A DNA stretch of 64,000 nucleotides from Frankia sp. AgB1.9 (GCF_016786355.1 NZ_JADWYX010000003.1:1-64000), one strand, 5' to 3'. Shown: positions 50,574-59,297, numbered from the stretch's first letter. Notes: a model not told the origin generated them from the sequence alone. Numbers and translations are program-made.

Positions 50574-51989
50574 ATGCCCGCGATCGACGAGTTGATCGCC
50601 TCGATCGAGGTCGAGCTCGAGGCCGCGCTGAAGCGGCGCGCCAAGTGCGCGAAGGAAGTCGAGCTCATCCTCGGCAAGGCGCAGCAGGACGGCCGCTCGA
50701 CGCTGACGCCGGAGGAGGACGAGCGGGTCACCGAGCTGTTCGCCGCCCGCGACCAGGCCGTGACCGACGCCGACGGCATCCGGGTCAAGCTGGAGCGCGC
50801 CAACGAGATCAAGGTAGAGGAGGCGTCCCGGGCGGACGAGGCGAGGAAGGTCCTCCCGACCGGCACGCGCAAGCCCGCGTACGAGGACGTCGCTCGCGTC
50901 GGCGCCGAGGAGCGGACCTACCGCAAGGACCAGGACCCCTACGGCAAGGGGTTCCTGATGGACATCTCCCGGCAGTTCATGTTCCAGGACGTTGAGGCCT
51001 CCCACCGCCTCGCGCAGCACATGCGCGAGGAGCGGGTGGAGCGCGCCGACCAGGTCGCGCGCGCGGTCGGCACCGGCGCGTTCACCGGCCTCGTTGTCCC
51101 GCAGTACCTGACCGACATGTACGCGCCGGCGACCGCGGCCCTGCGGCCGTTCGCCGACATCTGCAACACCCACCCGCTGCCCGAGCAGGGCATGTCGGTG
51201 AACATCTCGCGGATCACCACCTCGACGAGCGCGGGCCTGCAGGCCTCGGAGAACTCGGCCGTGTCCGAGACGGACATGGACGACACCCTGCTGACGGTGA
51301 ACATCCAGACCGCGTCCGGGCAGCAGACGATTTCCCGGCAGGCGGTCGACCGTGGCGCGGGCATCGAGGACGTCGCGATGCAGGACCTGTTCAACCGGGT
51401 CGCGACGAGGCTCGACAACACGCTGCTGAACCAGGCATCCACCGGTCTGACCAACGTCGCGCAGGCCACCAGCTACACCGACGCGTCGCCGTCCGGCTCC
51501 GAGATGTACCCGAAGATCCTCGGCGCGGCCGCCGGCGTCGAGGCGGCGCTGCTGGCGATGGGCCGCCCGACGCACGCGGTCATGCACTCCCGGCGCTGGT
51601 ACTGGCTGTCCAGCCAGATGTCCTCGACCTGGCCCCTGATCAACTGGTCGAACGTGCCGGTCCAGACCATCGGCACGGCGACGCCGAGCACCTACGGCTC
51701 CGGGCCGCGCGGCGTGCTGCCGTGCGGCCTCGAGGTCATCGTCGACAACAACATCGCCACGGGCCTGGGCGGCGGGACGAACGAGGACGAGCTCTACGTC
51801 GTGCCTTCCGCCGAGTGCCACCTGTGGGAGGACCCCGCCGCGCCGATGTTCATCCGGGCCGAGCAGCCGCAGGCCGCGAGCCTCGGCGTCCTGCTCGTCG
51901 CCTACTCGTACTTCGCGTACACCTTCGGCCGCTACGCCAACGGCATGCAGAAGGTCGGCGGCACCGGCCTGGTCACGCCGTCGTTCTGA
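50574..51989 (+). CDS. HK97-type major capsid protein
   Basis: A 471-residue protein with GAAGGAG before the ATG. Residues 1-110 are a coiled-coil delta domain (ELEAALKRRAKCAKEVELIL; EDERVTELFAARDQAVTDAD), to be cleaved by the protease. The capsid fold follows: FADICNTHPLPEQGMSVNIS, the E-loop region, MHSRRWYWLSSQ, and PCGLEVIVDNNIATGLGGGT near the end. Length is normal for an uncleaved precursor. Confidence 0.92.
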   Translation: MPAIDELIASIEVELEAALKRRAKCAKEVELILGKAQQDGRSTLTPEEDERVTELFAARDQAVTDADGIRVKLERANEIKVEEASRADEARKVLPTGTRKPAYEDVARVGAEERTYRKDQDPYGKGFLMDISRQFMFQDVEASHRLAQHMREERVERADQVARAVGTGAFTGLVVPQYLTDMYAPATAALRPFADICNTHPLPEQGMSVNISRITTSTSAGLQASENSAVSETDMDDTLLTVNIQTASGQQTISRQAVDRGAGIEDVAMQDLFNRVATRLDNTLLNQASTGLTNVAQATSYTDASPSGSEMYPKILGAAAGVEAALLAMGRPTHAVMHSRRWYWLSSQMSSTWPLINWSNVPVQTIGTATPSTYGSGPRGVLPCGLEVIVDNNIATGLGGGTNEDELYVVPSAECHLWEDPAAPMFIRAEQPQAASLGVLLVAYSYFAYTFGRYANGMQKVGGTGLVTPSF

Positions 51990-52035
51990 CCCATCCGCCG
52001 GCGCGCACCCGCCCAACCCCCTCTGGAGGCAAGCC

Positions 52036-52380
52036 GTGGGACTCAAGCCCGTTCTCGCCGACGTCGCGCTGCCCTCGGCCGCGCGCACCACCGGCACCTT
52101 CACCTCCGGCCCGGTCGCCCCGGCGGGCGCCGCCAACGAGGTCCTCATGACCGTGCACGCCACCGCCGTGTCCGGCACCCCCACGCTCGACGTCTCACTC
52201 GAGCAGTCCGCGGACGGCTCGTCCTGGTCGGCGATCCCCGGCAGCTCGGCCGCGCAGCTGACCGCCGCCGGGAACCGCGTCGTCGCGGCCGCGGTGACCG
52301 CGAACTACGTCCGGGTCACCTCCGCCGTCGGCGGGACGACCCCGAGCGTGACCTACAGCGTCGGCCTCTGGCTGCGCTGA
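52036..52380 (+). CDS. small beta-rich virion protein
   Basis: A 114-residue protein from GTG 52036 with CTGGAGG upstream. TLDVSLEQSADGSSWSAIPG and NYVRVTSAVGGTTPSVTYSV are beta strands of a jelly-roll kind. Position directly after the capsid gene suggests a decoration or head-stabilising protein. Confidence 0.6.
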   Translation: MGLKPVLADVALPSAARTTGTFTSGPVAPAGAANEVLMTVHATAVSGTPTLDVSLEQSADGSSWSAIPGSSAAQLTAAGNRVVAAAVTANYVRVTSAVGGTTPSVTYSVGLWLR

Positions 52381-52419
52381 CCCCCGACCACCCGCGGACC
52401 TCCCGACAGGAGACCGGCC

Positions 52420-52623
52420 ATGGACCGCAACGAGAACATGATCTCCGCGCTGCGCCGCGAACGCGCCGCCTACGCCGCCCGGGGCCTGACCGACCGCGTC
52501 GCCCAGGTCGACGAGCAGCTCGCGCACCACGGCGACGCGCCCGAGCCCGCCGGCGACGCGCCGGCCGGCCGGCAGACCCCGGCCGCGAAGCAGCAGAAAG
52601 CCGCCGCCCCCGCCAAGCCCTGA
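52420..52623 (+). CDS. small hypothetical protein of the head module
   Basis: A 67-residue protein with GACAGGAG before the ATG; an N-terminal helix (ENMISALRRERAAYAARGLT) and a disordered Ala/Pro/Lys tail. Short helix-plus-tail proteins at this place are common in actinophages. Confidence 0.6.
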   Translation: MDRNENMISALRRERAAYAARGLTDRVAQVDEQLAHHGDAPEPAGDAPAGRQTPAAKQQKAAAPAKP

Positions 52624-52686
52624 CGCAGCACGTCGCCCCGCCTGCCACCGGATGGCATTTCCTCATGCCCCTAGAAAGGAGCGCAC

Positions 52687-53133
52687 ATGGCGAACATCGT
52701 GTTCAATATCGCGCTCGGCAAGGTCGCCTACTATGCGGGCCTGCCGCTGACAAATGACGCGCTCATCGCGATCCCGATCGAAACGTCCGGCATTGTCTCG
52801 GACGCGACCATGCGCGACTACGCCGACCTGTCGACCCTGCTGGCCGGCGCCAGCAACGAACAGACCACCATGGGCCGGAAAACCCTGGCGTCGGTCACGG
52901 TCACCGTCGACAACACCAACGACCGCGTCGCGCTCGACGCCTCCGACATCACCTGGACCGGCGCCACCGGCAACGCGATCTCCGCGCTCGTGATCTGCTA
53001 CGACCCGGACACCACGACCGGCACCGACTCCGACCTCATCCCGCTGACCAAACATGATTTCTCCATCACGCCGGACGGGTCCGACGTGACGGCGACGATC
53101 AGCGACTTCCTGCGCGCGACGTCGGCAGCCTGA
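52687..53133 (+). CDS. phage virion-module protein
   Basis: A 148-residue protein with AAAGGAG upstream. VFNIALGKVAYYAGLPLTND, then ASVTVTVDNTNDRVALDASD and DITWTGATGNAISALVICYD. Recurrent in actinophage head modules; exact role unknown. Confidence 0.65.
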   Translation: MANIVFNIALGKVAYYAGLPLTNDALIAIPIETSGIVSDATMRDYADLSTLLAGASNEQTTMGRKTLASVTVTVDNTNDRVALDASDITWTGATGNAISALVICYDPDTTTGTDSDLIPLTKHDFSITPDGSDVTATISDFLRATSAA

Positions 53134-53136
53134 GTC

Positions 53137-53607
53137 ATGTCGAAAGCGGGCTACTCGGCGGTCACCGGCGGCGCGGTCGCGCTTTCCGCCGCGACCGCGA
53201 AAAGTATTCTCGGCGTCAAGGGGCACGCGAACTTCGGTATCGACCTGACCCATGTCGAGGTCGGCTTCGACGGCGTGTCGGCCTCGGCGGTGCCGGTGCT
53301 CGTCGAGCTGTGCTACTGCACGTTCGGAGCGAACTCGCCGGGGACGAACTCGACGTCGGTCACCCCGCCGCAGCTCTACGGCCGGGCGGTCACGGTCGGC
53401 GCGACCGCCGCGAAGACGTGGACGACGGAACCCACGACGATCACCGTCCTCGAGGAACGGCTGCTCACGCCGAACGGCGGCCTGGTGATCTACGACTGGC
53501 CGTTGGGGCGCACCCCGGACAGCAACGTCTCCGAAGGCTTCGTCGTGCGGTGCACGGCGCCGGCCACGGTGAACGTGCGGGCCACCATGGAGTGGGAGCG
53601 GTGCTAG
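53137..53607 (+). CDS. phage virion-module protein
   Basis: A 156-residue beta-rich protein. AKSILGVKGHANFGIDLTHV, then EVGFDGVSASAVPVLVELCY and VVRCTAPATVNVRATMEWER. Follows the previous gene after three bases. Likely structural; no family name assigned. Confidence 0.62.
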   Translation: MSKAGYSAVTGGAVALSAATAKSILGVKGHANFGIDLTHVEVGFDGVSASAVPVLVELCYCTFGANSPGTNSTSVTPPQLYGRAVTVGATAAKTWTTEPTTITVLEERLLTPNGGLVIYDWPLGRTPDSNVSEGFVVRCTAPATVNVRATMEWERC

Positions 53608-53611
53608 GCCG

Positions 53612-54235
53612 ATGGCCCGCTACACCGAGAGCTGGCCGACGACCGGCAACCCGACCGCGGTCGCCGAGGACCTGACCTGGTCGCAGGTAACCGGGACGAC
53701 CCATCTCAATGTGTCGTCGGCCGGGGTGCTGACCGGCACGGGCAACATCGCGGACAACGAGCGGATCCGCGCCGCCTCCGACACGGAGGCACCCGACCAG
53801 TACGCCACGCTCGTCGTGTCGGCGGTGGCCGCTGCCTCCCAGCGAGGCGTCGGCCTGTGCCTGCGGTACAGCTCGTCGGCGGACACCTGCTACGCCTGCC
53901 AGATCAGGAGTGACACCAGCCCGGACCAGTTCCAGCTGGTCCGGTTCTCCGGTGGGATCTCCAACACGATCACGAGCTTCACCAGTGCCGGCGCGGACTT
54001 CAGCGTTCCCTTCACGCTGCGGTTCGAGGTCGCCGGCTCCCAGCTGAGGGTCCTCGTCAACGGCAGCCTGGTCGGCTCGGCGAACGACACGAACCTGGCC
54101 GCGGGTACCCGCGGCGGGCTGTGGCTGACCAACCCGAACTCGATCGTGACCGTTGGGGCGTTCGAGTACGGCGACCTGCGCGAAGGCCGGATCGTCACCT
54201 CGACGGCCGCGGTGCAGCGAGCGGCGAGCTGGTAG
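53612..54235 (+). CDS. LamG/concanavalin-like virion protein
   Basis: A 207-residue protein with the beta-sandwich pattern of LamG-like domains: ATLVVSAVAAASQRGVGLCL, FTLRFEVAGSQLRVLVNGSL, and RGGLWLTNPNSIVTVGAFEY. Such domains bind carbohydrates. It may decorate the head or neck and help bind host surfaces; role inferred. Confidence 0.6.
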   Translation: MARYTESWPTTGNPTAVAEDLTWSQVTGTTHLNVSSAGVLTGTGNIADNERIRAASDTEAPDQYATLVVSAVAAASQRGVGLCLRYSSSADTCYACQIRSDTSPDQFQLVRFSGGISNTITSFTSAGADFSVPFTLRFEVAGSQLRVLVNGSLVGSANDTNLAAGTRGGLWLTNPNSIVTVGAFEYGDLREGRIVTSTAAVQRAASW

Positions 54236-54245
54236 GAGCCGGGCG

Positions 54246-55517
54246 ATGGCGAGGCTAGGACGGTCCCAGCCGCTGCGCGCGGTCGTCGTCCGCAACCCCC
54301 AGCCGCCGCCGCAGAACGTCGCCCTGGACGTCGCGGCCGCCACGGATACCGCCCAGCCCGTCCAGGCTACGAAAGGCGGCGGCCTCGGCCTGGGCGGGCA
54401 GAGCGAGGCCGCGCAGCCGATCGCCGCGCGCAAGACACGTGCGCTGGGGACCGCCGCGCAGATCGACACGGCGCAGACCGCCGGGCGTACGAAGACTCGC
54501 GGCGTCGGGACCGCCGCCGAGGCCGACGCGGCGGGCCTGGGCCCCGGCGGCGAGCGGGACGCCGCCCAACCGTTCGCCGGCCGCAAGGCCAGGGCGCTCG
54601 GGCCCGCGTCCACTCTCGACGCCGCCCGAGTCCTGCCGGCGGTCAAGACCCGGCCGGCCGCCGGCGCGGCCGGCGTCGACGCGGCGCGGACACTCGGCCT
54701 GACCCGGGGCCGGGTCCTGGCCGACGCCGACGAGACCGACGCCGGCCGGCCGCTCGGGCGGGCCAAGGCCAAGGCCCTCACCGCCGCCGGCGAGAGCGAC
54801 GCCACCCAGACCGTGCGGGCCGCCAAGACCGCCGGGGTGGGGACCGCCGCCGGCAGCGACGCGGCACAGCCGCTCGGCCTACTCACCGGCCGGGTCCTCA
54901 CCGCCGCGGACGAGACCGACACTGCGCGGCTTGTCGGCCGGGCCAAGGTCAAGGCGTCCAGTCCCGCCGCCGCCACGGAGACCGCGCAGCCGCTACCCGC
55001 CCGCAAGACCCGGCCAGCCGCGCCCGCCCAGGACGTCGAGACCGCGGCGGCGCTCGCGGCGCGCAAGAGCCGCGCGGTCGGGATCGCGGCCGAGACCGAC
55101 ACCGCGCGGCCGCTCGGCCGCTTCCACACCGGCGCGCTCAGCCCGGCGGCCGAGACCGCCACCACCCGCCCCGCTGGCCGGGTCAAAACCCAGGCCGCCG
55201 ACCCCGCGGACGCGATGGACTCGGCCGAGCCCCTGGTAGGCGGGGAACTGGTCGCGGTCGGCGTCGCGTCGGCGACCGAGACCGCCCGGCGGCTACCCCG
55301 CACCAAGGCCCTGGTCCTCACCGTGGCCGCCGCGACCGAGCAGGCACGTCCCCTGACCCGGAGCAGGACAGCGCCGCTCGGGACCGCCGAGGAGCGGGCC
55401 GCCGCGATGGCGGTCAACCCGGCGCGCCGCGGCCGGCTCACCGCCACGGCCGCCCCGGCCGCGGTCCAGTCCGCGCACACCATCCTGGCCGCGCGCCTGG
55501 CCAGCTCCGCCGACTGA
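54246..55517 (+). CDS. virion-module protein of tandem 20-residue repeats
   Basis: A 423-residue protein composed after residue ~25 of about 18 tandem copies of a 20-residue unit, consensus ETDTARPLGRxKxRALGxAA. The period is 60 bases in the DNA (for example the units starting at 55092 and 55152). Each copy has an acidic start, T-A-x-P in the middle and a basic R-x-K-x-R. Low hydrophobicity and regular spacing suggest an extended fibre or solenoid. It lies between head genes and the connector gene and has no hydrophobic signal. Function unknown. Confidence 0.7.
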   Translation: MARLGRSQPLRAVVVRNPQPPPQNVALDVAAATDTAQPVQATKGGGLGLGGQSEAAQPIAARKTRALGTAAQIDTAQTAGRTKTRGVGTAAEADAAGLGPGGERDAAQPFAGRKARALGPASTLDAARVLPAVKTRPAAGAAGVDAARTLGLTRGRVLADADETDAGRPLGRAKAKALTAAGESDATQTVRAAKTAGVGTAAGSDAAQPLGLLTGRVLTAADETDTARLVGRAKVKASSPAAATETAQPLPARKTRPAAPAQDVETAAALAARKSRAVGIAAETDTARPLGRFHTGALSPAAETATTRPAGRVKTQAADPADAMDSAEPLVGGELVAVGVASATETARRLPRTKALVLTVAAATEQARPLTRSRTAPLGTAEERAAAMAVNPARRGRLTATAAPAAVQSAHTILAARLASSAD

Positions 55518-55530
55518 TCGGAGGCACCCG

Positions 55531-56433
55531 ATGGCCCGCGTGCCCCTCGGACAGACCGCCACGGTGACCACCACCGTGCGCGAACGCCAACCCGACGGCA
55601 GCTACCTGCCCGTCACACCGACCACGCTGGCGCTCACCGTCACCGCGCCGGACGGCACCACCACGACGTTCGCCGACCCGACGCCGATCGGCACGGGCAG
55701 CTACCTGCAGGACGTCGGGTCGGCCGTCCTGAACGCCGCCGGCCGGTACACCGCCCGGTGGGTCGCGACCGGGCCCGGCGCGGGCACCACCACAACCCTG
55801 GTCACGGTGTACGACGCGGCCGCCGAGGCGCTGCGTTCCTACATCGACCTCGACACGATCAAGACCGCGCTGCACATCACCGACGACGGCCGCGACGAGC
55901 TGCTCGCCCAGGCCGTCACCGCCGCCTCACGCTCCATCGACCAGGTGACCGGCCGCCGGTTCTGGCTCGATGAGGCCCCCAGCGCCCGCGTCTACAACCC
56001 CCGCAACCGGATCTACGTCGACACCGACGGCGAGCATCTGCTCGTCGCGGATATCGGCGACCACGACGGCCTGACCGTCGAGGTCGGGTCGCGCGCCGGC
56101 GGGTGGACCGACATCACCACCACGGTCGAGGCCGAGCCCACCGACGCCCTGGACCGGGGCTGGCCGGTCACCTCGCTGCTGCGCCCCGGCGCGTACTGGC
56201 TGGAGTTCGCCACCATCCAGACCCGGATCCGGGTGACCGCCCGCTGGGGCTGGCCCGCGGTGCCCGACGACATCGTCCAGGCCGCCCAGATCCAGGCCAC
56301 CCGGCTGTTCAAACGCAAGGACAGCCCCGAGGGCGTCGCCGGCAGCGCCGACTGGGGCGTCATCCGGATCGGCCGGACCGACCCCGACGTCGCCGCCCTC
56401 ACCGGCCCCTACGCCCTCGCCGGTTTCAGCTGA
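55531..56433 (+). CDS. head-tail connector protein (gp6-like)
   Basis: A 300-residue protein. An N-terminal Ig-like or beta domain (residues 1-95: TVTTTVRERQPDGSYLPVTP; SVTAPDGTT-type strands) precedes the connector fold: LRSYIDLDTIKTALHITDDG, LLAQAVTAASRSIDQVTGRR and VPDDIVQAAQIQATRLFKRK, the conserved helix of gp6-like connectors. It should join portal to tail. The added N-terminal domain is unusual. A minus-strand gene overlaps its 3' half. Confidence 0.8.
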   Translation: MARVPLGQTATVTTTVRERQPDGSYLPVTPTTLALTVTAPDGTTTTFADPTPIGTGSYLQDVGSAVLNAAGRYTARWVATGPGAGTTTTLVTVYDAAAEALRSYIDLDTIKTALHITDDGRDELLAQAVTAASRSIDQVTGRRFWLDEAPSARVYNPRNRIYVDTDGEHLLVADIGDHDGLTVEVGSRAGGWTDITTTVEAEPTDALDRGWPVTSLLRPGAYWLEFATIQTRIRVTARWGWPAVPDDIVQAAQIQATRLFKRKDSPEGVAGSADWGVIRIGRTDPDVAALTGPYALAGFS

Positions 56434-56742
56434 GCCCTCGACGGGCCGGAACGGGACCGGCGGCCGGGAGCGCATCAGCACGTCACGCGGCGCCGCCAGC
56501 GCGATCCGCGGCTCCCCGTCCTCACCGGGCTCGAGGTAGCACCTCCCGTCCTCACCGCGGGCGTAGGCGAACGCCCGGACCAGTGGGACGTCGATGACGT
56601 GAAGCTCGAGGCGGTAGAGGTCGTCGGCCACCAAGCCGTGGTCCGCCAGCCAGCGCAGCAGCGCCACATGCTGATCACCGGCCGAGACCGGCCGGTAGAA
56701 GTCGCGGTCGTTGGCGTCGAGGACCTCGATCACGCGGCCCAT
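55927..56742 (-). CDS. leftward gene inside the rightward structural operon
   Basis: From ATG 56742 the minus strand reads MGRVIEVLDANDRDFYRPVS, then HVALLRWLADHGLVADDLYR, LELHVIDVPLVRAFAYARGE and CYLEPGEDGEPRIALAAPRD, a well-formed alpha-beta protein with good codon bias. This part (about 105 codons) fills the gap 56434-56742, where the plus strand has no gene. The frame stays open to 55927, so the remaining ~165 residues run antisense to the connector gene and may have no function. I do not recognise the family. It is the only leftward gene in the late block. Confidence 0.6.
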   Translation of the reverse strand: MGRVIEVLDANDRDFYRPVSAGDQHVALLRWLADHGLVADDLYRLELHVIDVPLVRAFAYARGEDGRCYLEPGEDGEPRIALAAPRDVLMRSRPPVPFRPVEGSAETGEGVGAGEGGDVGVGPADPDDAPVGAAGDALGAVLAFEQPGGLDLGGLDDVVGHRGPAPAGGHPDPGLDGGELQPVRAGAQQRGDRPAPVQGVGGLGLDRGGDVGPPAGARPDLDGQAVVVADIRDEQMLAVGVDVDPVAGVVDAGAGGLIEPEPAAGHLVDGA

Positions 56743-56764
56743 GATGCCCGGGAGGTGGCGTGCC

Positions 56765-57202
56765 GTGGACATCACAGCGATCCGGATGGTGATCGCGAAC
56801 GCGGCCGGGGCTGTCGTCCTGCCGGCCGGCGCGCTGACGACGTCGTGGTTCCTGCCGGACGCGGTCACCGAGCCGCACTTCTTCGTCGCCGAGTACGAGC
56901 AGACGTTCGACCGCACCCACCAGCGCGGCGTTGACGACATCCAGTTCACCTGCCGGGCCCTGATCGGCCATGCGGACGAGCAGTCCGCCCAGTTCCTCAT
57001 GGACCAGCTGTTCTCCGGATCCGGGCCCGCGTCCCTGAAGACGGCGATCGAGGCGATCCGCGGACCCGGCGGCGCGCTGGCCACCGCCGGCGGCGACAGC
57101 CTGCAGGTCCAGCGCACCCAGGCCAACCGGCTCTACGAGCACGCCGGCGCCCAGTACATCGGCGGCGAGCTGATCGTCCGCGTGATCGGCCCGGGAGGCT
57201 GA
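56765..57202 (+). CDS. probable tail-completion protein
   Basis: A 145-residue protein from GTG 56765 with GGAGGTGG upstream. ALTTSWFLPDAVTEPHFFVA ... EYEQTFDRTHQRGVDDIQFT ... LIGHADEQSAQFLMDQLFSG matches small neck or tail-terminator proteins encoded just before the tail tube. It is followed by the tube gene with no gap. Confidence 0.62.
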   Translation: MDITAIRMVIANAAGAVVLPAGALTTSWFLPDAVTEPHFFVAEYEQTFDRTHQRGVDDIQFTCRALIGHADEQSAQFLMDQLFSGSGPASLKTAIEAIRGPGGALATAGGDSLQVQRTQANRLYEHAGAQYIGGELIVRVIGPGG

Positions 57203-57934
57203 ATGCCGCTCCTTCTGATCAACACCCGTCTGTTCACCGGCGGCGCCGACCTCACCGGCGCCTCCAACAAGATCGAGATCTCGGCGGAGGTCGAGGACAA
57301 GGACGTCACGACCCACGGCTCCGGCGGCTGGAAAGAGCACCAGGGCGGCCTCGCCGACACCGAGCTCGGCGCGGAGGGCTTCTGGGCGGCCGGCGACCCG
57401 GGCAAGGTCGATGACCAGACGTGGGCAGCGCTCGGTGGCGTCGGCGCCTGGACCGTCGGCCCGGACGACGCCGCCGTCGGGAACCTCGCGTACCTCACCC
57501 GGGCGCTGCGCGCCCAGTACCAGATGACCGGCTCCGTCGGCGACGTCGCCGGGTGGAACGCCGGCGGCAAGGGCAGCTGGCCGCTGGCCCGCGGTGTGTT
57601 CGCGCACCCGCCCGGCACCGCGCGGACCGCGTCCGGCACCGGCACGGGGATCAACCTCGGCGCCGTGGCCGCCGGGAAGCGGCTCTACGCCTCGCTGCAC
57701 GTCCTGTCCGTGGCCGGCACGACCCCGACCCTCGACGTCGTCGTCGAGTCCGACGCCGACAACACGTTCGCCTCGCCGATCAGCCAGGTCACGTTCACGC
57801 AGGCCGTCGACCGCGGCGGCCAGATCGGCCGGACCAGCGCGGCCGGGATCGCCGACAGCTGGGTCCGCGCGAAGTGGACCGTCGGCGGGACCAGCCCATC
57901 GTTTCTGTTCGTCGTCGCGGTCGGCACCGCCTAA
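57203..57934 (+). CDS. tail-tube-like protein A
   Basis: A 243-residue protein. SNKIEISAEVEDKDVTTHGS and GGWKEHQGGLADTELGAEGF are shared with the following gene and are typical of siphoviral major tail proteins. It carries an additional C-terminal beta domain (TPTLDVVVESDADNTFASPI), like the domain in the protein at 52036-52380. The first of two tandem tail-tube-like genes. Confidence 0.75.
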   Translation: MPLLLINTRLFTGGADLTGASNKIEISAEVEDKDVTTHGSGGWKEHQGGLADTELGAEGFWAAGDPGKVDDQTWAALGGVGAWTVGPDDAAVGNLAYLTRALRAQYQMTGSVGDVAGWNAGGKGSWPLARGVFAHPPGTARTASGTGTGINLGAVAAGKRLYASLHVLSVAGTTPTLDVVVESDADNTFASPISQVTFTQAVDRGGQIGRTSAAGIADSWVRAKWTVGGTSPSFLFVVAVGTA

Positions 57935-57954
57935 CACAAGGGAGCGATCACCCG

Positions 57955-58359
57955 ATGGCCACCACGATCCTCGTCGCCCAGGTCATCACCATCGCCGGGC
58001 ACGACTTCTCCGTCTACGCCTCCAAGGGCGAGCTCTCAGCCGAGGCCGAGGACAAGGACGTCACCACGCACGGCTCCGGCGGCTGGAAGGAGCACGCCGG
58101 CGGGCTGAAGGACGGCGAGGTCGCGCTGGAGTTCTTCCAGGACTTCGCGAACCTGGACGCGGTCATGTGGCCGCTGCTCGGCACCGTGCAGACGTTCACG
58201 ATGCGCGCGAACAGCGGCGCGATCTCCGCGACCAACCCGCAGTACAGCGGGAGTCTGTTCATCAAGCAGTGGAACCCGCTGTCCGGGTCGGTCGGCGACG
58301 AGGCGACCGTGTCGGTCAGCTTCCCGACCACCGGGGCGATCTCCCGGGCGACGAGCTGA
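57955..58359 (+). CDS. tail-tube-like protein B
   Basis: A 134-residue protein. SAEAEDKDVTTHGSGGWKEH, then AGGLKDGEVALEFFQDFANL and SGSLFIKQWNPLSGSVGDEA, a compact tail-tube fold. It shares the E-D-K-D-V-T-T-H-G-S-G-G-W-K-E-H block with its neighbour at both protein and DNA level, so one arose by duplication. The shorter protein is probably the main tube subunit. Confidence 0.75.
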   Translation: MATTILVAQVITIAGHDFSVYASKGELSAEAEDKDVTTHGSGGWKEHAGGLKDGEVALEFFQDFANLDAVMWPLLGTVQTFTMRANSGAISATNPQYSGSLFIKQWNPLSGSVGDEATVSVSFPTTGAISRATS

Positions 58360-58361
58360 CG

Positions 58362-58868
58362 ATGGCCGCGTCCGGATCGGGTGTCGCCCTGGGGGTCCAG
58401 CCCGAGAACCTCGAGGCCCTCGTCCAGGCGCTCAAGGACCGGGAGGACGGCAAGGAGCTGCGCAAACAGCTCCTGAAATCCCTGCGCGAAGCCGTGAAAC
58501 CGGCGGTCGCGGACGCGAAGTCCGGCGCGATGATGATCCCGGCCCGCGGCACCGCGAAACCCGCGCTCCGCGCCGGGATCGCGAAGAAGATCCGCGCCGA
58601 GGTGAAGGCCTCCGGCCGCTGGACGGGCATCCGGATCAAGGCCCGCAAGACCCCGAACCTGCGCAGCTTCCCGAACGCGCCGAAACGCACGCAGCGCGCC
58701 CAGGGCTGGAAACACAAGGTCTTCGGCCGCGATGAGTGGGTCATCCAGCGCGGCAAACCCGACTGGTTCGACGCAGCGATGGCCGAGCACGCCGGCGACT
58801 ACCGGGCAGCCGTCGCCCAGGTCCTCGAGGACTTCGCCCGGAGCCTCGCCGAGCAGATCGACAGCTGA
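58362..58868 (+). CDS. HK97 gp10-like neck/tail protein
   Basis: A 168-residue basic protein. LRKQLLKSLREAVKPAVADA, then GLRAGIAKK-type ALRAGIAKKIRAEVKASGRW, and KTPNLRSFPNAPKRTQRAQG ... VFGRDEWVIQRGKPDWFDAA match the gp10 family, whose members lie between connector and tail. Its placement after the tube genes is a rearrangement of the usual order. Confidence 0.68.
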   Translation: MAASGSGVALGVQPENLEALVQALKDREDGKELRKQLLKSLREAVKPAVADAKSGAMMIPARGTAKPALRAGIAKKIRAEVKASGRWTGIRIKARKTPNLRSFPNAPKRTQRAQGWKHKVFGRDEWVIQRGKPDWFDAAMAEHAGDYRAAVAQVLEDFARSLAEQIDS

Positions 58869-58883
58869 GAGAAGGAGACTGCC

Positions 58884-59297
58884 CTGTACGTCGTCTACGA
58901 GGCCGCCGGCGCCGAGGCGCCGACACGCTGGCGCTACGACCCAGCCAAGACGTTTATGTCGGCCGAACGGGAGATCATCGAACGCCGGTTCGGCGGGACC
59001 TATGGCGCGTGGGCCAAGGCCGTCGTCGAGGGCTCCTCGCTGGCGCGGCGCATTCTGCTGTGGGTCCTGCTCAAACGCACCCATCCGACGGTCAAATACG
59101 ACGACGTCGACTTCGCCTGGGACGAGCTCCGTGTCGAGCACAGCCGCCAGGAGCTCGGCGAGATCCGCGACAAGCTGTCCGAGCGGTTCTCCGGCCAGGA
59201 CCTCCTCGACGCCCAGGCCTTCATCGACGCCGACATCGCGGCCGCGATCGACGACGACGAGTTCGCGGGAAAAGTCCAGCCGCCGATCGTCGGCTAA
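58884..59297 (+). CDS. tail assembly chaperone (gpG-like), CTG start
   Basis: A 137-residue protein. No ATG or GTG precedes YVVYEAAGAEAPTRWRYDPA. A CTG at 58884 has AGAAGGAGA nine bases upstream and is the probable start (ATG 58956 would remove a conserved beginning). RRFGGTYGAWAKAVVEGSSL and AFIDADIAAAIDDDEFAGK are chaperone-like. Its 3' end contains G GGA AAA at 59267-59273 in the zero frame, the classical -1 slippery heptamer, which allows fusion to the overlapping frame. Confidence 0.78.
   Translation: MYVVYEAAGAEAPTRWRYDPAKTFMSAEREIIERRFGGTYGAWAKAVVEGSSLARRILLWVLLKRTHPTVKYDDVDFAWDELRVEHSRQELGEIRDKLSERFSGQDLLDAQAFIDADIAAAIDDDEFAGKVQPPIVG

Noticed and set aside
53465..55483. 672-codon minus-strand repetitive frame
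   Set aside because: Antisense to the 20-residue-repeat gene and its neighbours; its apparent repeats are the shadow of the plus-strand 60-base repeat.
58956..59297. ATG 58956 as start of the tail chaperone
   Set aside because: The frame is open and conserved-looking upstream, and the strong AGAAGGAGA lies before CTG 58884, not before this ATG.
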